Origin: an uncultured Oscillospiraceae bacterium | Lineage (GTDB): Bacteria; Bacillota; Clostridia; Oscillospirales; Oscillospiraceae | Assembly: GCA_944385535.1 (NCBI GenBank) | Contig: CALWXR010000007.1 | Span: 1-61,016, forward strand | DNA: 61,016 nucleotides | Direction of reading: 5' to 3' | Shown: positions 41,926 to 52,714 of the stretch, one piece after another | Layout: each line of letters begins with the position of its first letter | How positions within the stretch are numbered: position 1 is the stretch's first letter | Translations under genes and position numbers: made by a program | The notes under the pieces: model-generated | Told to the model about the DNA's origin: nothing | What the model saw: the letters and a program-made list of their open reading frames with translations, nothing else | The model's database searches: none

Positions 41926-42687
41926 TCGTTTATCCGCGGCGATCAGTCGCTTCATGGCTTCAATGCCCACTTTAATGGCCCCGGAGGTATCCTCGGTCAT
42001 AGGCATAGCCAGGCCGGCCTTCTCCCGCTCCTGGTTCCACACCGCGTGGAAGCAGCTTCCGCAGCGGATCCCCAATGCCGCCGCCACCACAAACAGGGCA
42101 GCGGACTCCATCTCGCTGGCCTTGACCCCCAGCCGCTTCCAGCTCTCCCACTTTTGCAGCAGCTCATAGGAAACCGGAGACTTTTCCGGGCTGTGCTGGC
42201 CGTAGAAGGAGTCCTTGCACTGGACCACACCGGTGTGTACCCGGTAGCCCAAGTCCTCTCCCGCGTCCTTCAGGGCGGCGGTAACGTCAAAATCCGGGAC
42301 AGCCGGATACTCCATGGGGGCGTATTCCAGCGAAGTGTGCTCATAGCGGACGGCGCCGGTGGCCACCACCACATCCCCGGGAAGCACATCCATGGCGATG
42401 CCGCCGCAGGTGCCCACCCGGATAAAGGTATCCGCGCCAATGGCCGCCAATTCCTCCATGGCAATGGAAGCGGAGGGCCCGCCAATGCCGGTGGAGCAGA
42501 CGGAAACCTTCTCCCCCAGCAGCGTGCCGGTGTAAATATTGTACTCCCGGTTCATGCCGATATGAACCGGATCGTCAAAATACTGGGCAATGGCCTGGCA
42601 CCGCCCCGGATCTCCGGGCAAAAATACATATCGGCCCACATCCCCCTGAACGCAGTGGATGTGAAACTGCATACCAATATCTTGCAT
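41920..42687 (-). CDS. udp: Uridine phosphorylase
   Basis: A 255-residue nucleoside phosphorylase of the PNP/UDP family. It splits uridine with phosphate into uracil and ribose 1-phosphate. FLPGDPGRC (phosphate loop), [38 protein letters not shown] and [10 protein letters not shown] (ribose/base contacts) are all typical, and the length matches E. coli Udp. The ATG at 42687 has AAGGAGG six bases upstream. It has its own promoter with a palindrome in the spacer, so it is probably regulated apart from polC upstream. Confidence 0.9.
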   Translation of the reverse strand: MQDIGMQFHIHCVQGDVGRYVFLPGDPGRCQAIAQYFDDPVHIGMNREYNIYTGTLLGEKVSVCSTGIGGPSASIAMEELAAIGADTFIRVGTCGGIAMDVLPGDVVVATGAVRYEHTSLEYAPMEYPAVPDFDVTAALKDAGEDLGYRVHTGVVQCKDSFYGQHSPEKSPVSYELLQKWESWKRLGVKASEMESAALFVVAAALGIRCGSCFHAVWNQEREKAGLAMPMTEDTSGAIKVGIEAMKRLIAADKRK

Positions 42688-42721
42688 ATGGATCCTCCTT
42701 TTGTTGATTACTTCTAAATCC

Positions 42722-42750
42722 ATAGTACCACATATGGTACCGGATTGCAA
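42722..42750 (-). promoter_or_regulatory. udp promoter with spacer palindrome
   Basis: Minus-strand TTGCAA (42745-42750), 17-base spacer, TACTAT (42722-42727). The spacer holds GTACCA-CATA-TGGTAC (42725-42740), a perfect 6-4-6 inverted repeat and likely operator. Confidence 0.65.
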
Positions 42751-42755
42751 GCCTG

Positions 42756-45700
42756 TCAGAACAGGCTGATCTGGCTGGCGTCCGGAAGGTCCCCGAAGGC
42801 CCCCGCTTCCTTCAGCATCTGGATATGGGTCTTGGACACCTTGGGGCAGGCGGCGGCAACCTCTTCAATGGACAAAAACTGCTTGCCCTGCCTGCCCTCC
42901 ATCAGATCCAAGGCGGCGCTTTCTCCCAGGCCGGAGATGGCCACAAAGGGAGGCAGCAGCTTGCCTTCCTTCACCAGGAACCTGGTGGCGTGGCTTTCGT
43001 AGATGCTGATGGGCAGGAAGGAGAAGCCTCGCAGATAGAATTCATAGGCCACTTCCAGGGTGGTGAGCAGATCTTCATCCTTGGCGGTGGCGTTTTCATT
43101 GTCCTCAATGGCGTGGATGTTGGCTACCACCACGTCCATGCCCCGGGTCATCAGCTCCGCGTCAAAGCCGCCCTTCTGGCTGCGCCGGTAGAAGTAGGCC
43201 GCGTAAAACGGCAGGGGGTGGTGTACCTTGAACCAGGCGATTCGGAAGGCCATCATAACATAGGCCACCGCGTGGGCCTTGGGGAACAGGTATTTGATCT
43301 TCTTGCAGGAGCCGATGTACCAGTCGGGAACCCCGGCGGCGATCATCTCCTCCTCCGCCCCGTCGGGCAGGCCCCTGCCTTTTCGAACCGACTCCATGAT
43401 CTTAAAGGACCGCTTTTCCGGCATGCCGCAGGAGATCAGATAGATCATGATATCGTCACGACAGCCGATGGTGGAGTCTACGGTGGCGGTTTTGGAGGTA
43501 ATCAGATCCTTGGCGTTGCCCAGCCACACGTCGGTGCCGTGGGAGAAGCCGGACAGCCGGACCAGGGTATCAAACCGGGTGGGCATGGTGTCCATGAGCA
43601 TACCCCGGGTGAACCGGGTATTGAACTCCGGAATGGCCACCGCCCCGGTTGGGCCCAGGATTTTATCATCCTCGTAGCCCAGCACCTTGCTGGATGTGAA
43701 AATGGACATGGTGTCCTTGTCATCCAGAGGGATGGTCTTGGCGTCCACCCCGGTCATGTCCTCCATCATCCGGATCATGGTGGGGTCGTCATGGCCCAGC
43801 ATGTCCAGCTTCAGCAGGTTTTCCTCCATGGAGTGGTATTCAAAATGGGTGGTAATCTGGTCGGAGTTGGGATCGTCCGCGGGATGCTGCACCGGGCAGA
43901 AATCCCAGATCTCGTTTTCCTGGGGGATGACCACCAGGCCGCCAGGATGCTGTCCCGTGGTCCGGCGGACGCCCACACAGCCGGAGGCCAGTCTGGCTTC
44001 CTCCGCCCGGGATACCGCCCTTTCCCGCTCGGAAAGGTACTTTTTCACATAACCGAAGGCAGTCTTTTCCGCCACAGTGCCAATGGTGCCCGCCCGGAAC
44101 ACGTGGGACTTTCCGAACATTTCAATACAGTAGGCGTGGGCCTTGGCCTGGTATTCACCGGAGAAGTTCAGGTCGATATCCGGCACCTTGTCGCCGCCGA
44201 AGCCCAGAAAGGTCTCAAATGGGATGTTGAAGCCGTCCTTCTCCATTTTGCTGCCGCACTTGGGGCACACCGCGTCGGGAAGGTCCGCGCCGCAGTTGTA
44301 GCCCTTGGGCACATTCAGCTCCGTGTACTTGCAGTCCGGGTTGGGACAGCGGTAGTGGGGCGGGAACGAGTTCACCTCCGTAATGCCGGACATAAACGCC
44401 ACGATGGAGGAGCCCACACTGCCCCGGGAGCCTACCAGATAGCCGTGCTCCAAAGAGTTCTGCACCAGCTTCTGGGCGGACATGTAAATCACGTCATAGT
44501 GGCAGGAGATGATGTCGTGGAGCTCCGTCTCCACACGCTGGGTAAAGGAGGGCGGCGGATTGTCCCCGTAGAGCCGGTGGAACTTTCCGTACACCAGGGA
44601 TTTCAGATCCTCCACAGAATTTTCGATCTTGGGAGCGAACAGATTATGGGGCACCGGCCGCAGGCTCTCGCACATATCCGCAATCCGGTTGGGGTTGGTA
44701 ACCACCACCTCCCGGGCCTTTTCTTCTCCCAGGTAGGAGAATTCTTCCAGCATATCGTCGGTGGTCCTGAAATACAGGGGCATGTCCTTGTCCGCGTCGT
44801 CAAATCCCTTGGTGGCAAGCAATATGTGCCGGAAGATCTCATCCTCCGGATTCAGGAAGTGGACATCGCCGGTGGCCACCACCGGTTTGCCCAGTTCCTC
44901 TCCCAGCCATACGATTTTCCGGTTGTATTCCCGCAGATCCTCGTCGGTTTTCGCCTCAAATTTCTCCGAAGTGAGCATAAACCGGTTGTTGGCCAGGGGC
45001 TGGATCTCCAGGAAATCATAGAAGGACGCGATCCGTTTCAATTCGTCGTCGCTTTTCCCATCCAGGATTGCCTGGAACAGCTCCCCTGCCTCGCAGGCGG
45101 AGCCGATAATCAGGCCCTCCCGCAGCTCCAAAATCTTGGATTTGGGAATCCGGGGCACGCGCCGGAAGTATTTCAGGTTGGAATCGGAGATCAGATGATA
45201 CAAATTCCGCAGGCCCACCTGATTCTTGGCAAACAGAATGATGTGTCGGGCCTGACGGTCGGTGATATGGCCGCCGGAACGCAGGGCCCCCATTGCCGGG
45301 TTGATATCCTGAAGGCGATGGATGTTGTGCTCTTCTTCCAGTTTCTTCATCAGCCGGTCCATGATCAGGCCGCAGGTCATGGCGTCGTCCCCGGCCCGGT
45401 GGTGGGTAAAATCCGGCAGGCTCAGGGCGTTGGATACAATGTTCAGCTTGAATTTGTTCAGGTGGCTGAGCAGGTTCTGAGAAAGAATCAGGGTGTCCGC
45501 GGAGGTATAGTTGTATTCATAGCCCAGCCGCCTGCACTCCGCCCGGATAAAGCCGGTATCAAAGTCCGCGTTGTGGGCCACCAGCACCCGGCCGCCGATG
45601 AATTCCAGGAATTTGGGCAGTACCTCCTCAATTTTCGGCGCGCCCATCAGCATGGCGTCGGTGATGCCGGTCAGCTCCACGATCTTCTTATCCAGAGGCC

Positions 45701-47066
45701 GCTCCGGATCCACAAAGGTCTGGAACCGGTCCACCTCCTGCCCGTTTTTCAGAATCACCGCGCCGATCTCAATGATCCGGTCGGTTTTGGAGGACAGGCC
45801 GGTGGTTTCCAGGTCAAAGGCCACAAATTCCTCCTCAAAGCCCATGTCCTGTTCCCCATGGACCACAATCCGGTCGTCCACGTCGTTCACATAGTAGCCT
45901 TCGCAGCCATAGAGAATCTTGATGGTCTCGTCGGTGCCCGCCACCTTGGGAGGCTTTCTGCTTTCTACCGTATGCAGCGCGTCGGTAAAGGACTGGCAGC
46001 AGCCGTGGTCGGTAATGGCAATGGCCTTGTGACCCCAGGCCGCCGCCTGGCGGATGGCCTGATCCGTGTTGGTCAGGGCGTCCATATTGGACATAGTGGT
46101 ATGCAGATGCAGCTCCACCCGCTTGGCGCCCGGGGCGGTATCCATCCGTTTGGGCATGGAGCCGGGCTTCATGGCATAGGGCTTAAGAACCATTTCGTTT
46201 TCAAACCGATCCTCCACCAGCTTGCCCTGGATCTGCAAAATCGCGCCCACCTTTACGTTTTCCAATATGGGCTTGGCCTCTCCCGCCTCCAGAAAGCGGT
46301 TGACCCGGACAGAGCTGGTGTTGTCGGTGACGTCGAATTTCACCACATAGGCGTTCCGCTTTTTCAGCTCCTTGTGGTCTACGTTGAATACCTTGCCCTC
46401 CACAATCACCGTGCCCATGTCCATATTCAATTCCTTCATAGCCACAGGGTTTCCCCGGAAGGGTTTGCCGTAGAAGGTTTCGCTGGGGGGCGCTTCCACC
46501 TTGACCTTTTCCTGTCTGGCGGTCTGAAGGGGGATGCTTGCCATCATGGAGCCCCGCATAGATTCCATGGCTTCAAACAGGGCCTTCCCTTCCAGACTTT
46601 TCCCGGCCTCAATAGAAATGGTCACCTGGGTGTCAAACCGCCGGCGCAGACGCTCCTGGACAAAGGGAACATGCTCCAGAAGGCTGTCTTTGCCGTTGGC
46701 GGCAAGCTTCACCGTCAAATGGGTATCCTTCCACTCCCATTTCGCCCCGGCCAAAGCGCCCCGGGCCATGGAATTGCGGTTGACAAACAGCTGCATCAAT
46801 TCCTCCGGCTCCACGCAGTGAAGCTGGGAGGCGGGATGGGTGCCAAAAAGCTCCAGTCTGGCAAGGCCGTAAAGCAAGCCAATGTCCCTGGCGGCCTGAT
46901 CCAGGGATCTCTGGGGAATATAGGTTTCTGAATGAACGGTCACTGCCGCTGACCGGTTTTCCAGGTCAATTTCCGCAGCAACGATAGCCGCCTGAGTCAG
47001 GGCATTGCCCAGGGCCTCAGACGGCTGGTAGTCGGGAAACATGGTAAGGAAAGAAACGTTTTTCAT
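42756..47066 (-). CDS. polC: DNA polymerase III alpha subunit, Gram-positive PolC
   Basis: The 1436-residue replicative polymerase of low-GC Gram-positives. In order it has the N-terminal PolC domain, an OB fold (about 220-300), and a PHP domain starting [14 protein letters not shown]. An inserted proofreading exonuclease follows ([22 protein letters not shown], about 415). The polymerase core has a four-cysteine zinc module (CPNPDC...CPKCG) and the catalytic [12 protein letters not shown]. The end has [16 protein letters not shown] and a helix-hairpin-helix part. Length fits the family. No good ribosome binding site precedes the ATG. It ends the pyrH-to-polC cluster, as in many Clostridia. 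Confidence 0.98.
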   Translation of the reverse strand: MKNVSFLTMFPDYQPSEALGNALTQAAIVAAEIDLENRSAAVTVHSETYIPQRSLDQAARDIGLLYGLARLELFGTHPASQLHCVEPEELMQLFVNRNSMARGALAGAKWEWKDTHLTVKLAANGKDSLLEHVPFVQERLRRRFDTQVTISIEAGKSLEGKALFEAMESMRGSMMASIPLQTARQEKVKVEAPPSETFYGKPFRGNPVAMKELNMDMGTVIVEGKVFNVDHKELKKRNAYVVKFDVTDNTSSVRVNRFLEAGEAKPILENVKVGAILQIQGKLVEDRFENEMVLKPYAMKPGSMPKRMDTAPGAKRVELHLHTTMSNMDALTNTDQAIRQAAAWGHKAIAITDHGCCQSFTDALHTVESRKPPKVAGTDETIKILYGCEGYYVNDVDDRIVVHGEQDMGFEEEFVAFDLETTGLSSKTDRIIEIGAVILKNGQEVDRFQTFVDPERPLDKKIVELTGITDAMLMGAPKIEEVLPKFLEFIGGRVLVAHNADFDTGFIRAECRRLGYEYNYTSADTLILSQNLLSHLNKFKLNIVSNALSLPDFTHHRAGDDAMTCGLIMDRLMKKLEEEHNIHRLQDINPAMGALRSGGHITDRQARHIILFAKNQVGLRNLYHLISDSNLKYFRRVPRIPKSKILELREGLIIGSACEAGELFQAILDGKSDDELKRIASFYDFLEIQPLANNRFMLTSEKFEAKTDEDLREYNRKIVWLGEELGKPVVATGDVHFLNPEDEIFRHILLATKGFDDADKDMPLYFRTTDDMLEEFSYLGEEKAREVVVTNPNRIADMCESLRPVPHNLFAPKIENSVEDLKSLVYGKFHRLYGDNPPPSFTQRVETELHDIISCHYDVIYMSAQKLVQNSLEHGYLVGSRGSVGSSIVAFMSGITEVNSFPPHYRCPNPDCKYTELNVPKGYNCGADLPDAVCPKCGSKMEKDGFNIPFETFLGFGGDKVPDIDLNFSGEYQAKAHAYCIEMFGKSHVFRAGTIGTVAEKTAFGYVKKYLSERERAVSRAEEARLASGCVGVRRTTGQHPGGLVVIPQENEIWDFCPVQHPADDPNSDQITTHFEYHSMEENLLKLDMLGHDDPTMIRMMEDMTGVDAKTIPLDDKDTMSIFTSSKVLGYEDDKILGPTGAVAIPEFNTRFTRGMLMDTMPTRFDTLVRLSGFSHGTDVWLGNAKDLITSKTATVDSTIGCRDDIMIYLISCGMPEKRSFKIMESVRKGRGLPDGAEEEMIAAGVPDWYIGSCKKIKYLFPKAHAVAYVMMAFRIAWFKVHHPLPFYAAYFYRRSQKGGFDAELMTRGMDVVVANIHAIEDNENATAKDEDLLTTLEVAYEFYLRGFSFLPISIYESHATRFLVKEGKLLPPFVAISGLGESAALDLMEGRQGKQFLSIEEVAAACPKVSKTHIQMLKEAGAFGDLPDASQISLF

Positions 47067-47101
47067 AGGTAATCGTCTTGTTTGGAACTGGATATATGCA
47101 T

Positions 47102-48139
47102 TTACAGCTGTTCGATCCGGCGAAGCAGGGCGCTCAGCAGCTGGTCATAGGGCAGCTTCTCCACTTGCTCCCCTTTCTCAAAGATCATGCCCCAGCCGTC
47201 GCCGCCGGCAATGCCGATGTCCGCTTCCCGTGCTTCTCCCGGGCCGTTGACCACACAGCCCATGACCGCCACGGTGATGGGCTTTTGGCAGTCGCGCAGG
47301 GCTTCATCCACCTGGTTCACCAGGCCGATCAAATCGATGCGGGTGCGGCCGCAGGTGGGGCAGGAAATGATGTTCACGCCCTCTTTCCGCAGGCCCGCCG
47401 CCTTCAGGATATCCTTGGCAGCGTAAACCTCCTGCACCGGATCGTCGGTCAGGCTGACCCGGATGGTGTCGCCGATGCCGTCCAGCAGCAGCGCGCCGAT
47501 GCCCATGGCGGATTTGATCAGGCCCTGCCTTACCGGGCCGGTCTCGGTCACGCCAATGTGAATAGGATAGTCGCACTTTTCCCGGAACAGCCGGGCCGCC
47601 TCCACCATGGTGGGAACGGTGGAAGACTTCATGGACACGCAGGTATCATAGAACCCCTGTTTTTCCAGCAGCTCCAGGTGCTCAAAGGCGCTCTCCACCA
47701 GGGCCTGGGCGGTGGGATGGCCGTACTTTTCCAGCAGCCGCTTATCCAGGCTGCCCCCGTTGACGCCGATGCGGATGGGAATCTTCTTGTCCTTGCACAC
47801 ATCCACTACGGCCTTTACCCGATCCTCCCCGCCGATGTTGCCGGGGTTGATCCGAATTTTGGCAGCGCCGGCTTCTGCGGCGGCAATGGCCAGCTTATAG
47901 TCAAAATGAATATCCGCCACCAGAGGCAGAGGGCTTTCCTTACAGATATCCCCAAAGGAACGGGCCGCTTCCATGTTGGGCACCGCCAGCCGGGCGACCT
48001 GACACCCGGCAGCCGCCAATTCCCGAAGCTGCTTCAGGCTTCCCTCCACGTCCGTGGTTTTGGTATTGAGCATGGACTGGATCACCACCGGAGCGCCGCC
48101 GCCGATGGGAATGCCGCCTACGATAATCTGTCTCGTCAT
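47102..48139 (-). CDS. ispG: 4-hydroxy-3-methylbut-2-en-1-yl diphosphate synthase
   Basis: A 345-residue iron-sulphur enzyme (GcpE) for the penultimate step of the MEP isoprenoid pathway. It begins TRQIIVGGIPIGGGAPVVIQ, forms a TIM barrel, and has the three cluster cysteines in ISCPTCGRTRIDL (two) and AVMGCVVNGPGEA (one) with the nearby glutamate. AAGGAG lies seven bases upstream. It lies between rseP and polC; dxr, another MEP gene, is one gene further upstream in the same cluster. Confidence 0.97.
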   Translation of the reverse strand: MTRQIIVGGIPIGGGAPVVIQSMLNTKTTDVEGSLKQLRELAAAGCQVARLAVPNMEAARSFGDICKESPLPLVADIHFDYKLAIAAAEAGAAKIRINPGNIGGEDRVKAVVDVCKDKKIPIRIGVNGGSLDKRLLEKYGHPTAQALVESAFEHLELLEKQGFYDTCVSMKSSTVPTMVEAARLFREKCDYPIHIGVTETGPVRQGLIKSAMGIGALLLDGIGDTIRVSLTDDPVQEVYAAKDILKAAGLRKEGVNIISCPTCGRTRIDLIGLVNQVDEALRDCQKPITVAVMGCVVNGPGEAREADIGIAGGDGWGMIFEKGEQVEKLPYDQLLSALLRRIEQL

Positions 48140-48202
48140 ATGTATCGCTCCTTTTTACCGTGGGTTTTGCCCCTTCCCGCCGGGAAGGGGCCCAATATTC
48201 GT

Positions 48203-49261
48203 TTACCTGAACAGGAAAATGATATCCTTGAACATGACCACCGCCATCAATCCCAGCAGCAGGATCATACCGGCCCCATGGAGATACCCCTCATACTTGG
48301 GATCGATCTTCTTTTTTGTCACCGCTTCCACCGCTGTGGTCACGGCAACGCCTACAATCCGTCCGCCGTCCAGGGCGGGGATGGGCAGCAGATTCATTAC
48401 CGCCAGGTTGATGGCGATGAAGCCGCCGAAATACATAAGGTTCAGCACCGCGTCCACCCAGGTCTCCGAGGCCTGCGCCACGTTGGACATTTCGCTCACC
48501 AGCCCCACAGGGCCGGTCAGATCCGACAATCCCGCCTGGCCGGTCAAGAGCATTTGCAGGCTCAGGCGAACCAGACGTACCGTATCTATAGACTGGTTCC
48601 AGGCGTATTGCACCCGATCCAGCAGCGACAGCTCCTTCAGGGTGAAATTCATACCGTAGAGCATCTGGGTGGTTCCGTCCTGGGCAGTGACTTCATGCTT
48701 TTCCATATGGAAATCATCCAGAACGACCTTTTCTCCGTCCCGCTCTACCACAAGATCGTGAACGTCCCCGCCGTTCAGATTCAGAATGAGAGAAAAGTCA
48801 GAATACACATATATCTTCTCTCCGTCCACTTCCAGGATCCGATCCCCAACCTGCAAGCCCTCCTCACCGTTTACGGTGCTGAAGGACTCAAAGCTGTCGA
48901 TTACCGGCTCCACAGTCTGCTGAACCGGCATATAGACCGCCACCATCATGAGAAAGCCAATGAGAAAGTTCATGGCGGCGCCGGCAGCCAGAATGATGAG
49001 CCTTTTCCACCAAGCGGCCTTTTCAAAGGAGCGGGGATTGTCGCTGCCGCCGTCCTCCCCTTCCATGGCGCAGTAGCCGCCAATGGGAACACAGCGCACC
49101 GCGTATAACGTCTCCCCCACCTGCTTTTTCCAAATGGCGGGGCCCATAAACAAAGAGAATTCGTTCACCTGGACCCCAAACAGCTTGGCGGTAAGGAAGT
49201 GACCCAGTTCATGGACAAAAATCAAAATGCTGAATAGGATGATTGCAAAGAAAACGCTCAT
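48203..49261 (-). CDS. rseP: Site-2 type intramembrane zinc protease RseP/RasP
   Basis: A 352-residue membrane protease that cuts anti-sigma factors and signal-peptide remnants. The zinc motif HELGH is in IFVHELGHFLTAKLFG near the N-terminus. A PDZ domain spans about 120-190 (GLQVGDRILEVDGEK), and the third ligand is in NLLPIPALDGGRIV. Four helices are expected. GAGG lies six bases upstream of the ATG. The hairpin CCCCTTCCC/GGGAAGGGG in the gap to ispG has no T-run. It could process the anti-sigma encoded near 19 kb, but that is only a possibility. Confidence 0.95.
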   Translation of the reverse strand: MSVFFAIILFSILIFVHELGHFLTAKLFGVQVNEFSLFMGPAIWKKQVGETLYAVRCVPIGGYCAMEGEDGGSDNPRSFEKAAWWKRLIILAAGAAMNFLIGFLMMVAVYMPVQQTVEPVIDSFESFSTVNGEEGLQVGDRILEVDGEKIYVYSDFSLILNLNGGDVHDLVVERDGEKVVLDDFHMEKHEVTAQDGTTQMLYGMNFTLKELSLLDRVQYAWNQSIDTVRLVRLSLQMLLTGQAGLSDLTGPVGLVSEMSNVAQASETWVDAVLNLMYFGGFIAINLAVMNLLPIPALDGGRIVGVAVTTAVEAVTKKKIDPKYEGYLHGAGMILLLGLMAVVMFKDIIFLFR

Positions 49262-49282
49262 AAAATGCCTCGCTTCAATAAT

Positions 49283-50431
49283 TTACCTCAGCTGCCGCAC
49301 GGCCAGCCGGGCCAGGCGGTCTGCCTCCAGGATCTGCTCCAAAGAAGGCTCCGCCAGGAAGGGAACCTGATCCACCGCCTGGCTGACCAGCCGGTAGATG
49401 TCATAAAAGCCGATTTCATCGTTTAAGAACATGGCTACCGCTTCCTCATTTGCTCCGTTCATGGCAGGGCAGGCGGTACCCCCGGCCTTGGCGCAGGATC
49501 TGGCCAGGTTAAGACAGGGAAAGCTTTCCATATCGGGCCGGGCAAAGGTCAACGGCCCGCAGCTCAGCAGATCCAGCCCATCCACCGGGCAGCTGAGCCG
49601 CTCCGGATAGGTCAGGGCCAGCTGGATGGGAAGGCGCATATCCGGGGCGCCCATCTGGGCCATTACCGCCCCGTCCACATATTCCACCATGGAGTGGACG
49701 ATGCTCTGCCGGTGGATTACCACATCCACCTGCTCCAAAGGCATCCGGTAAAGCCGCATGGCCTCAATGACCTCCAAGCCCTTGTTCATCAGGGTAGCGC
49801 AGTCGATGGTGATCTTGGCCCCCATTTTCCAGTTGGGGTGCTTCAAAGCGTCCGCCTTGGTCACCTTTGTCAGCTGCTCCCGGTTCATGCCGTAGAAGGG
49901 TCCGCCGGAGCAGGTCAGAATCAGCCGCTTCACTTCTTTTTTGCTTCCGCTGCCCATCAGGCACTGGAAGATGGCGGAATGCTCCGAGTCCACGGGAATG
50001 ATCTCCACGCCGTATTTCTCCGCTTCCGCCATGACGATCTCTCCGGCGCAGACCAGGGTTTCCTTGTTGGCAAGGCCGATCCGCTTTCCCGCCCGGATGG
50101 CAGCCAAAGTGGGCTTTAAGCCAACCATCCCCACCACCGCGGTGATGACACAGTCCGCCTGGGAGATGGTTGCCGCTTCGATGAGTCCTTCCTCTCCCCA
50201 GCTTACCCGGATGGGCAGGTCTTTAATCCCCTGGGCCAGTTCTTCCGCCGCCTCCCGGCTGGCCATGACCGCCAGTTTTGGCAGAAAGGTTCGGCACTGC
50301 TCCTCCATGCGCACTACGCTGGATCCTGCCGTCAATGCCGCCACCCGAACACCCGGGAGGCGGCTGATAATATCCAGGCTCTGCCGGCCGATGGAGCCGG
50401 TAGAGCCGAGAATGCTGACACATGTTACCAT
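49283..50431 (-). CDS. dxr: 1-deoxy-D-xylulose 5-phosphate reductoisomerase
   Basis: A 382-residue enzyme (IspC) that makes MEP from DXP with NADPH, the first committed isoprenoid step. NADPH site VSILGSTGSIGRQSLD at the start; metal/substrate residues in IPVDSEHSAIFQ, LTCSGGPF, HPNWKMGAKITIDCATLMNKGLEVIEA (in parts) and PMNGANEEAV. The ATG at 50431 has GAGGA eight bases upstream. The 11-base gap after cdsA shows one transcript. Confidence 0.96.
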   Translation of the reverse strand: MVTCVSILGSTGSIGRQSLDIISRLPGVRVAALTAGSSVVRMEEQCRTFLPKLAVMASREAAEELAQGIKDLPIRVSWGEEGLIEAATISQADCVITAVVGMVGLKPTLAAIRAGKRIGLANKETLVCAGEIVMAEAEKYGVEIIPVDSEHSAIFQCLMGSGSKKEVKRLILTCSGGPFYGMNREQLTKVTKADALKHPNWKMGAKITIDCATLMNKGLEVIEAMRLYRMPLEQVDVVIHRQSIVHSMVEYVDGAVMAQMGAPDMRLPIQLALTYPERLSCPVDGLDLLSCGPLTFARPDMESFPCLNLARSCAKAGGTACPAMNGANEEAVAMFLNDEIGFYDIYRLVSQAVDQVPFLAEPSLEQILEADRLARLAVRQLR

Positions 50432-50442
50432 AGCTTTTTTCC

Positions 50443-51261
50443 TCAATAGCTGGCCATGGGCAGCAGCAGAAGCAGCGCTTCCATCAGGGGTGCTACCATG
50501 ACCAAAGAATCGAACCGATCCAGCACGCCGCCGTGTCCGGGGATCAGATTGCCGTAATCCTTAATGCCGGTCTGGCGCTTGATAATGGAGAAGCTCAGAT
50601 CCCCGAAGATCCCAACCAGAGAGCCGGCAAAGCCGTAGAGCATCGCTACCAGATAATTCACCTGTAAGCCCAAGGGCAGCAGATCCAGGATCAGGGCATA
50701 GAGCAGCATGCTCACCGTAGCCAGCAGCACGCCGCCAATGGCCCCTTCAATGGTCTTATTGGGACTGACCACCGGGGCCAGCTTATGGTGGCCGAATTTC
50801 AGCCCGGTGAAGTAAGCGCCGGTATCCGATAGAAACGCCACCACGAAGGGCACCAGGATCACGTACCGGCCGGTGCTCAGGGTCAGGATCCGAATCAGAG
50901 AACTGAGCAGATACGGAACGATCACACCGGCAATCACACACATGCCCAGCATTTCAAAGCGTACCTTTACATGATCCATCATCATTTCCGCAAACAGGAG
51001 CATGTAGAATGCCATCATAAGCAGTACAAACCAGGCACGGACGGCGCCCCAATAGCTCCACATAGAAATGGCAAAGGCCATCAGCGCGGAATGGACCACC
51101 AGCCGGGGACGCTGTACCAGTCTGGTTCTGTACAGCAGTTCATATGCCGCAATGGCCAGCAGCACACCCATCACAATGGCGGCGACACTTTTCGGCACCA
51201 CCAGCACCACCAGAAGCAAAATCGGCACCAGAATCGCCGCCGTGATAATTCGAGTTTTCAT
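50443..51261 (-). CDS. cdsA: Phosphatidate cytidylyltransferase
   Basis: A 272-residue membrane enzyme that makes CDP-diacylglycerol for phospholipid synthesis. It has about seven helices. The family signature is intact near the C-terminus: SIIKRQTGIKDYGNLIPGHG followed by GVLDRFDS. The gap to uppS is only six bases. The cluster thus links lipid-head activation with the undecaprenyl and isoprenoid genes. Confidence 0.96.
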   Translation of the reverse strand: MKTRIITAAILVPILLLVVLVVPKSVAAIVMGVLLAIAAYELLYRTRLVQRPRLVVHSALMAFAISMWSYWGAVRAWFVLLMMAFYMLLFAEMMMDHVKVRFEMLGMCVIAGVIVPYLLSSLIRILTLSTGRYVILVPFVVAFLSDTGAYFTGLKFGHHKLAPVVSPNKTIEGAIGGVLLATVSMLLYALILDLLPLGLQVNYLVAMLYGFAGSLVGIFGDLSFSIIKRQTGIKDYGNLIPGHGGVLDRFDSLVMVAPLMEALLLLLPMASY

Positions 51262-51267
51262 CTTTCT

Positions 51268-51987
51268 TTATGTTCCCCCAAATCGGCGATTTCGCCTGTG
51301 ATATTCCCCAATGGCCTCATCCAAATGCTCCGGCGCGAAATCAGGCCACAGCACATTCATAAATACATACTCCGCGTAAGCCGACTGCCAAAGCAGGAAG
51401 TTGCTGATGCGCTTTTCCCCGGAGGGGCGGATAATGAGCTCCGGATCCGGCACCTGGGCAGAGTAGAGATAGCCTGCAAACAGCTCCTCGGTCAGTTCCT
51501 CCGGCCGGCGTCTTCCCTCCGCCGCTTCCCGGGCAAATTCCCGGGCAGCCCGGACGATTTCATCCCGGCCGCCGTAGTTCAGGCAGAAATTCACCTGTAC
51601 GTCATACTCGTGGCTGCGCTGCTCCGCGTCCAGGCATAGCTTTTGCAGCTGGGGTGACAAACGGGACAGATCCCCGAAGAAACGAAACCGAACCCGGTTC
51701 TTCTCCATGTCCCGCAGGGCCTCTTCCAGGTAGTTTTTCAGAAGCTTCATGATTCCCGCCACTTCCTCCTGGGAGCGCTTCCAGTTTTCTGTGGAGAAGG
51801 CGTAGACCGTCAGATATTCCACCCCCAGGGTGCGGCAGTAATTGGCGATCCGGCGGAAGGCCTCTGCACCGGCAGCGTGTCCGGCGGTACGGGGAAGGCC
51901 CTTCTTTTTCGCCCAGCGGCCATTGCCGTCCATAATGATGGCAATATGCCTTGGGGGCGGAAGGGTCGTTTTTTCAGAAAGTGCCAT
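51268..51987 (-). CDS. uppS: Isoprenyl transferase (undecaprenyl diphosphate synthase)
   Basis: A 239-residue cis-prenyltransferase that makes the C55 carrier for cell-wall synthesis. The catalytic aspartate lies in IAIIMDGNGRWAKKKGLPR, and further conserved blocks are YLTVYAFSTENWKRS, FCLNYGGRDEIVRA, and PDPELIIRPSGEKRISNFLLW in overlapping parts. The ATG at 51987 has AGAGGTG six bases upstream. It is third in the pyrH-led operon. Confidence 0.97.
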   Translation of the reverse strand: MALSEKTTLPPPRHIAIIMDGNGRWAKKKGLPRTAGHAAGAEAFRRIANYCRTLGVEYLTVYAFSTENWKRSQEEVAGIMKLLKNYLEEALRDMEKNRVRFRFFGDLSRLSPQLQKLCLDAEQRSHEYDVQVNFCLNYGGRDEIVRAAREFAREAAEGRRRPEELTEELFAGYLYSAQVPDPELIIRPSGEKRISNFLLWQSAYAEYVFMNVLWPDFAPEHLDEAIGEYHRRNRRFGGT

Positions 51988-52088
51988 TGAAAGCACCTCT
52001 TTCTTTCAATAATGAGGCAGAATGGATCCTGAATCCGGGATCCGACTTACCGCCGACCCCTGATTCAGCATACATTCTTTCTGGTTCG

Positions 52089-52124
52089 TTTTGTCCCAAG
52101 AGGGAGTTTCCCTCTTGGGACAAA
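52089..52124 (-). terminator. Strong hairpin between frr and uppS
   Basis: A perfect 16-bp inverted repeat (TTTGTCCCAAGAGGGA with a short loop) lies between frr and uppS. It lacks a T-run, so partial termination or RNA protection inside the operon is more likely than a full stop. Confidence 0.5.
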
Positions 52125-52139
52125 GAAATGGGCAAGCCC

Positions 52140-52694
52140 TTAAATGGACATCAGTTCCTTTTCCTTGGCCGCCAGAGCGGCATCCACCTTCTTGGTCATT
52201 TTATCCAGCAGATCCTGCAGATCCTTTTCCGCCTTCTTCTGGTCGTCCTCAGTGATCTCGCTGTTCTTCTTCAGCTTCTTCACATAGTCCATACCGTCCC
52301 GGCGGATGTTCCGCATGGCAACCTTGGCTTCTTCCGCGTACTTTCTTACCTGCTTAACCAGGTCTTTACGCCGCTCCTCCGTCAGCTGGGGGAATGCCAG
52401 CCGGATCACCCGGCCATCGTTCTGGGGATTGATTCCCAGATCCGAAGTCTGGATTGCCTTCTGGATGTCCTTCAGCAGCTTGGTATCCCAGGGCTGAATC
52501 ACCAGCGTCCGGGCGTCGGGGGTCGAAATGGTGGCGACGCCGTTCAGGGGGGTCTCACTTCCATAGTATTCCACGGTAATCCGATCCAGAACCTTGGCAT
52601 TGGCCCGGCCGGCACGGACGGCGCCGAATTCCTCGTTCAGGTGATCCAGGGCCTTGTCCATTCTTCTTGCGTATTCCTTAAAATCCACGCTCAT
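52140..52694 (-). CDS. frr: Ribosome recycling factor
   Basis: A 184-residue factor that splits post-termination ribosomes with EF-G. The three-helix bundle is seen from MDKALDHLNEEFGAVRAGRANAKVLD (two parts) through LTEERRKDLVKQVRKYAEEAKVAMRNIRRD to the C-terminal EKDLQDLLDKMTKKVD. The ATG at 52694 has GGAGGAC upstream and gives the canonical MSVDFKEYARRM start. An in-frame extension overlapping pyrH is rejected. It follows pyrH after 20 bases. Confidence 0.97.
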   Translation of the reverse strand: MSVDFKEYARRMDKALDHLNEEFGAVRAGRANAKVLDRITVEYYGSETPLNGVATISTPDARTLVIQPWDTKLLKDIQKAIQTSDLGINPQNDGRVIRLAFPQLTEERRKDLVKQVRKYAEEAKVAMRNIRRDGMDYVKKLKKNSEITEDDQKKAEKDLQDLLDKMTKKVDAALAAKEKELMSI

Positions 52695-52714
52695 TGTGTT
52701 GTCCTCCTCTTTTC

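Noticed and set aside
42825-46931. A 1368-codon open frame antisense to polC
   Set aside because: It mirrors polC codon for codon, is rich in Gly/His/Gln/Val, has no ribosome binding site and no domain. It is a by-product of GC-rich third positions.
48170-48192. A GC-rich hairpin between rseP and ispG as a terminator
   Set aside because: No T-run follows on the minus strand and the cluster continues with normal spacing.
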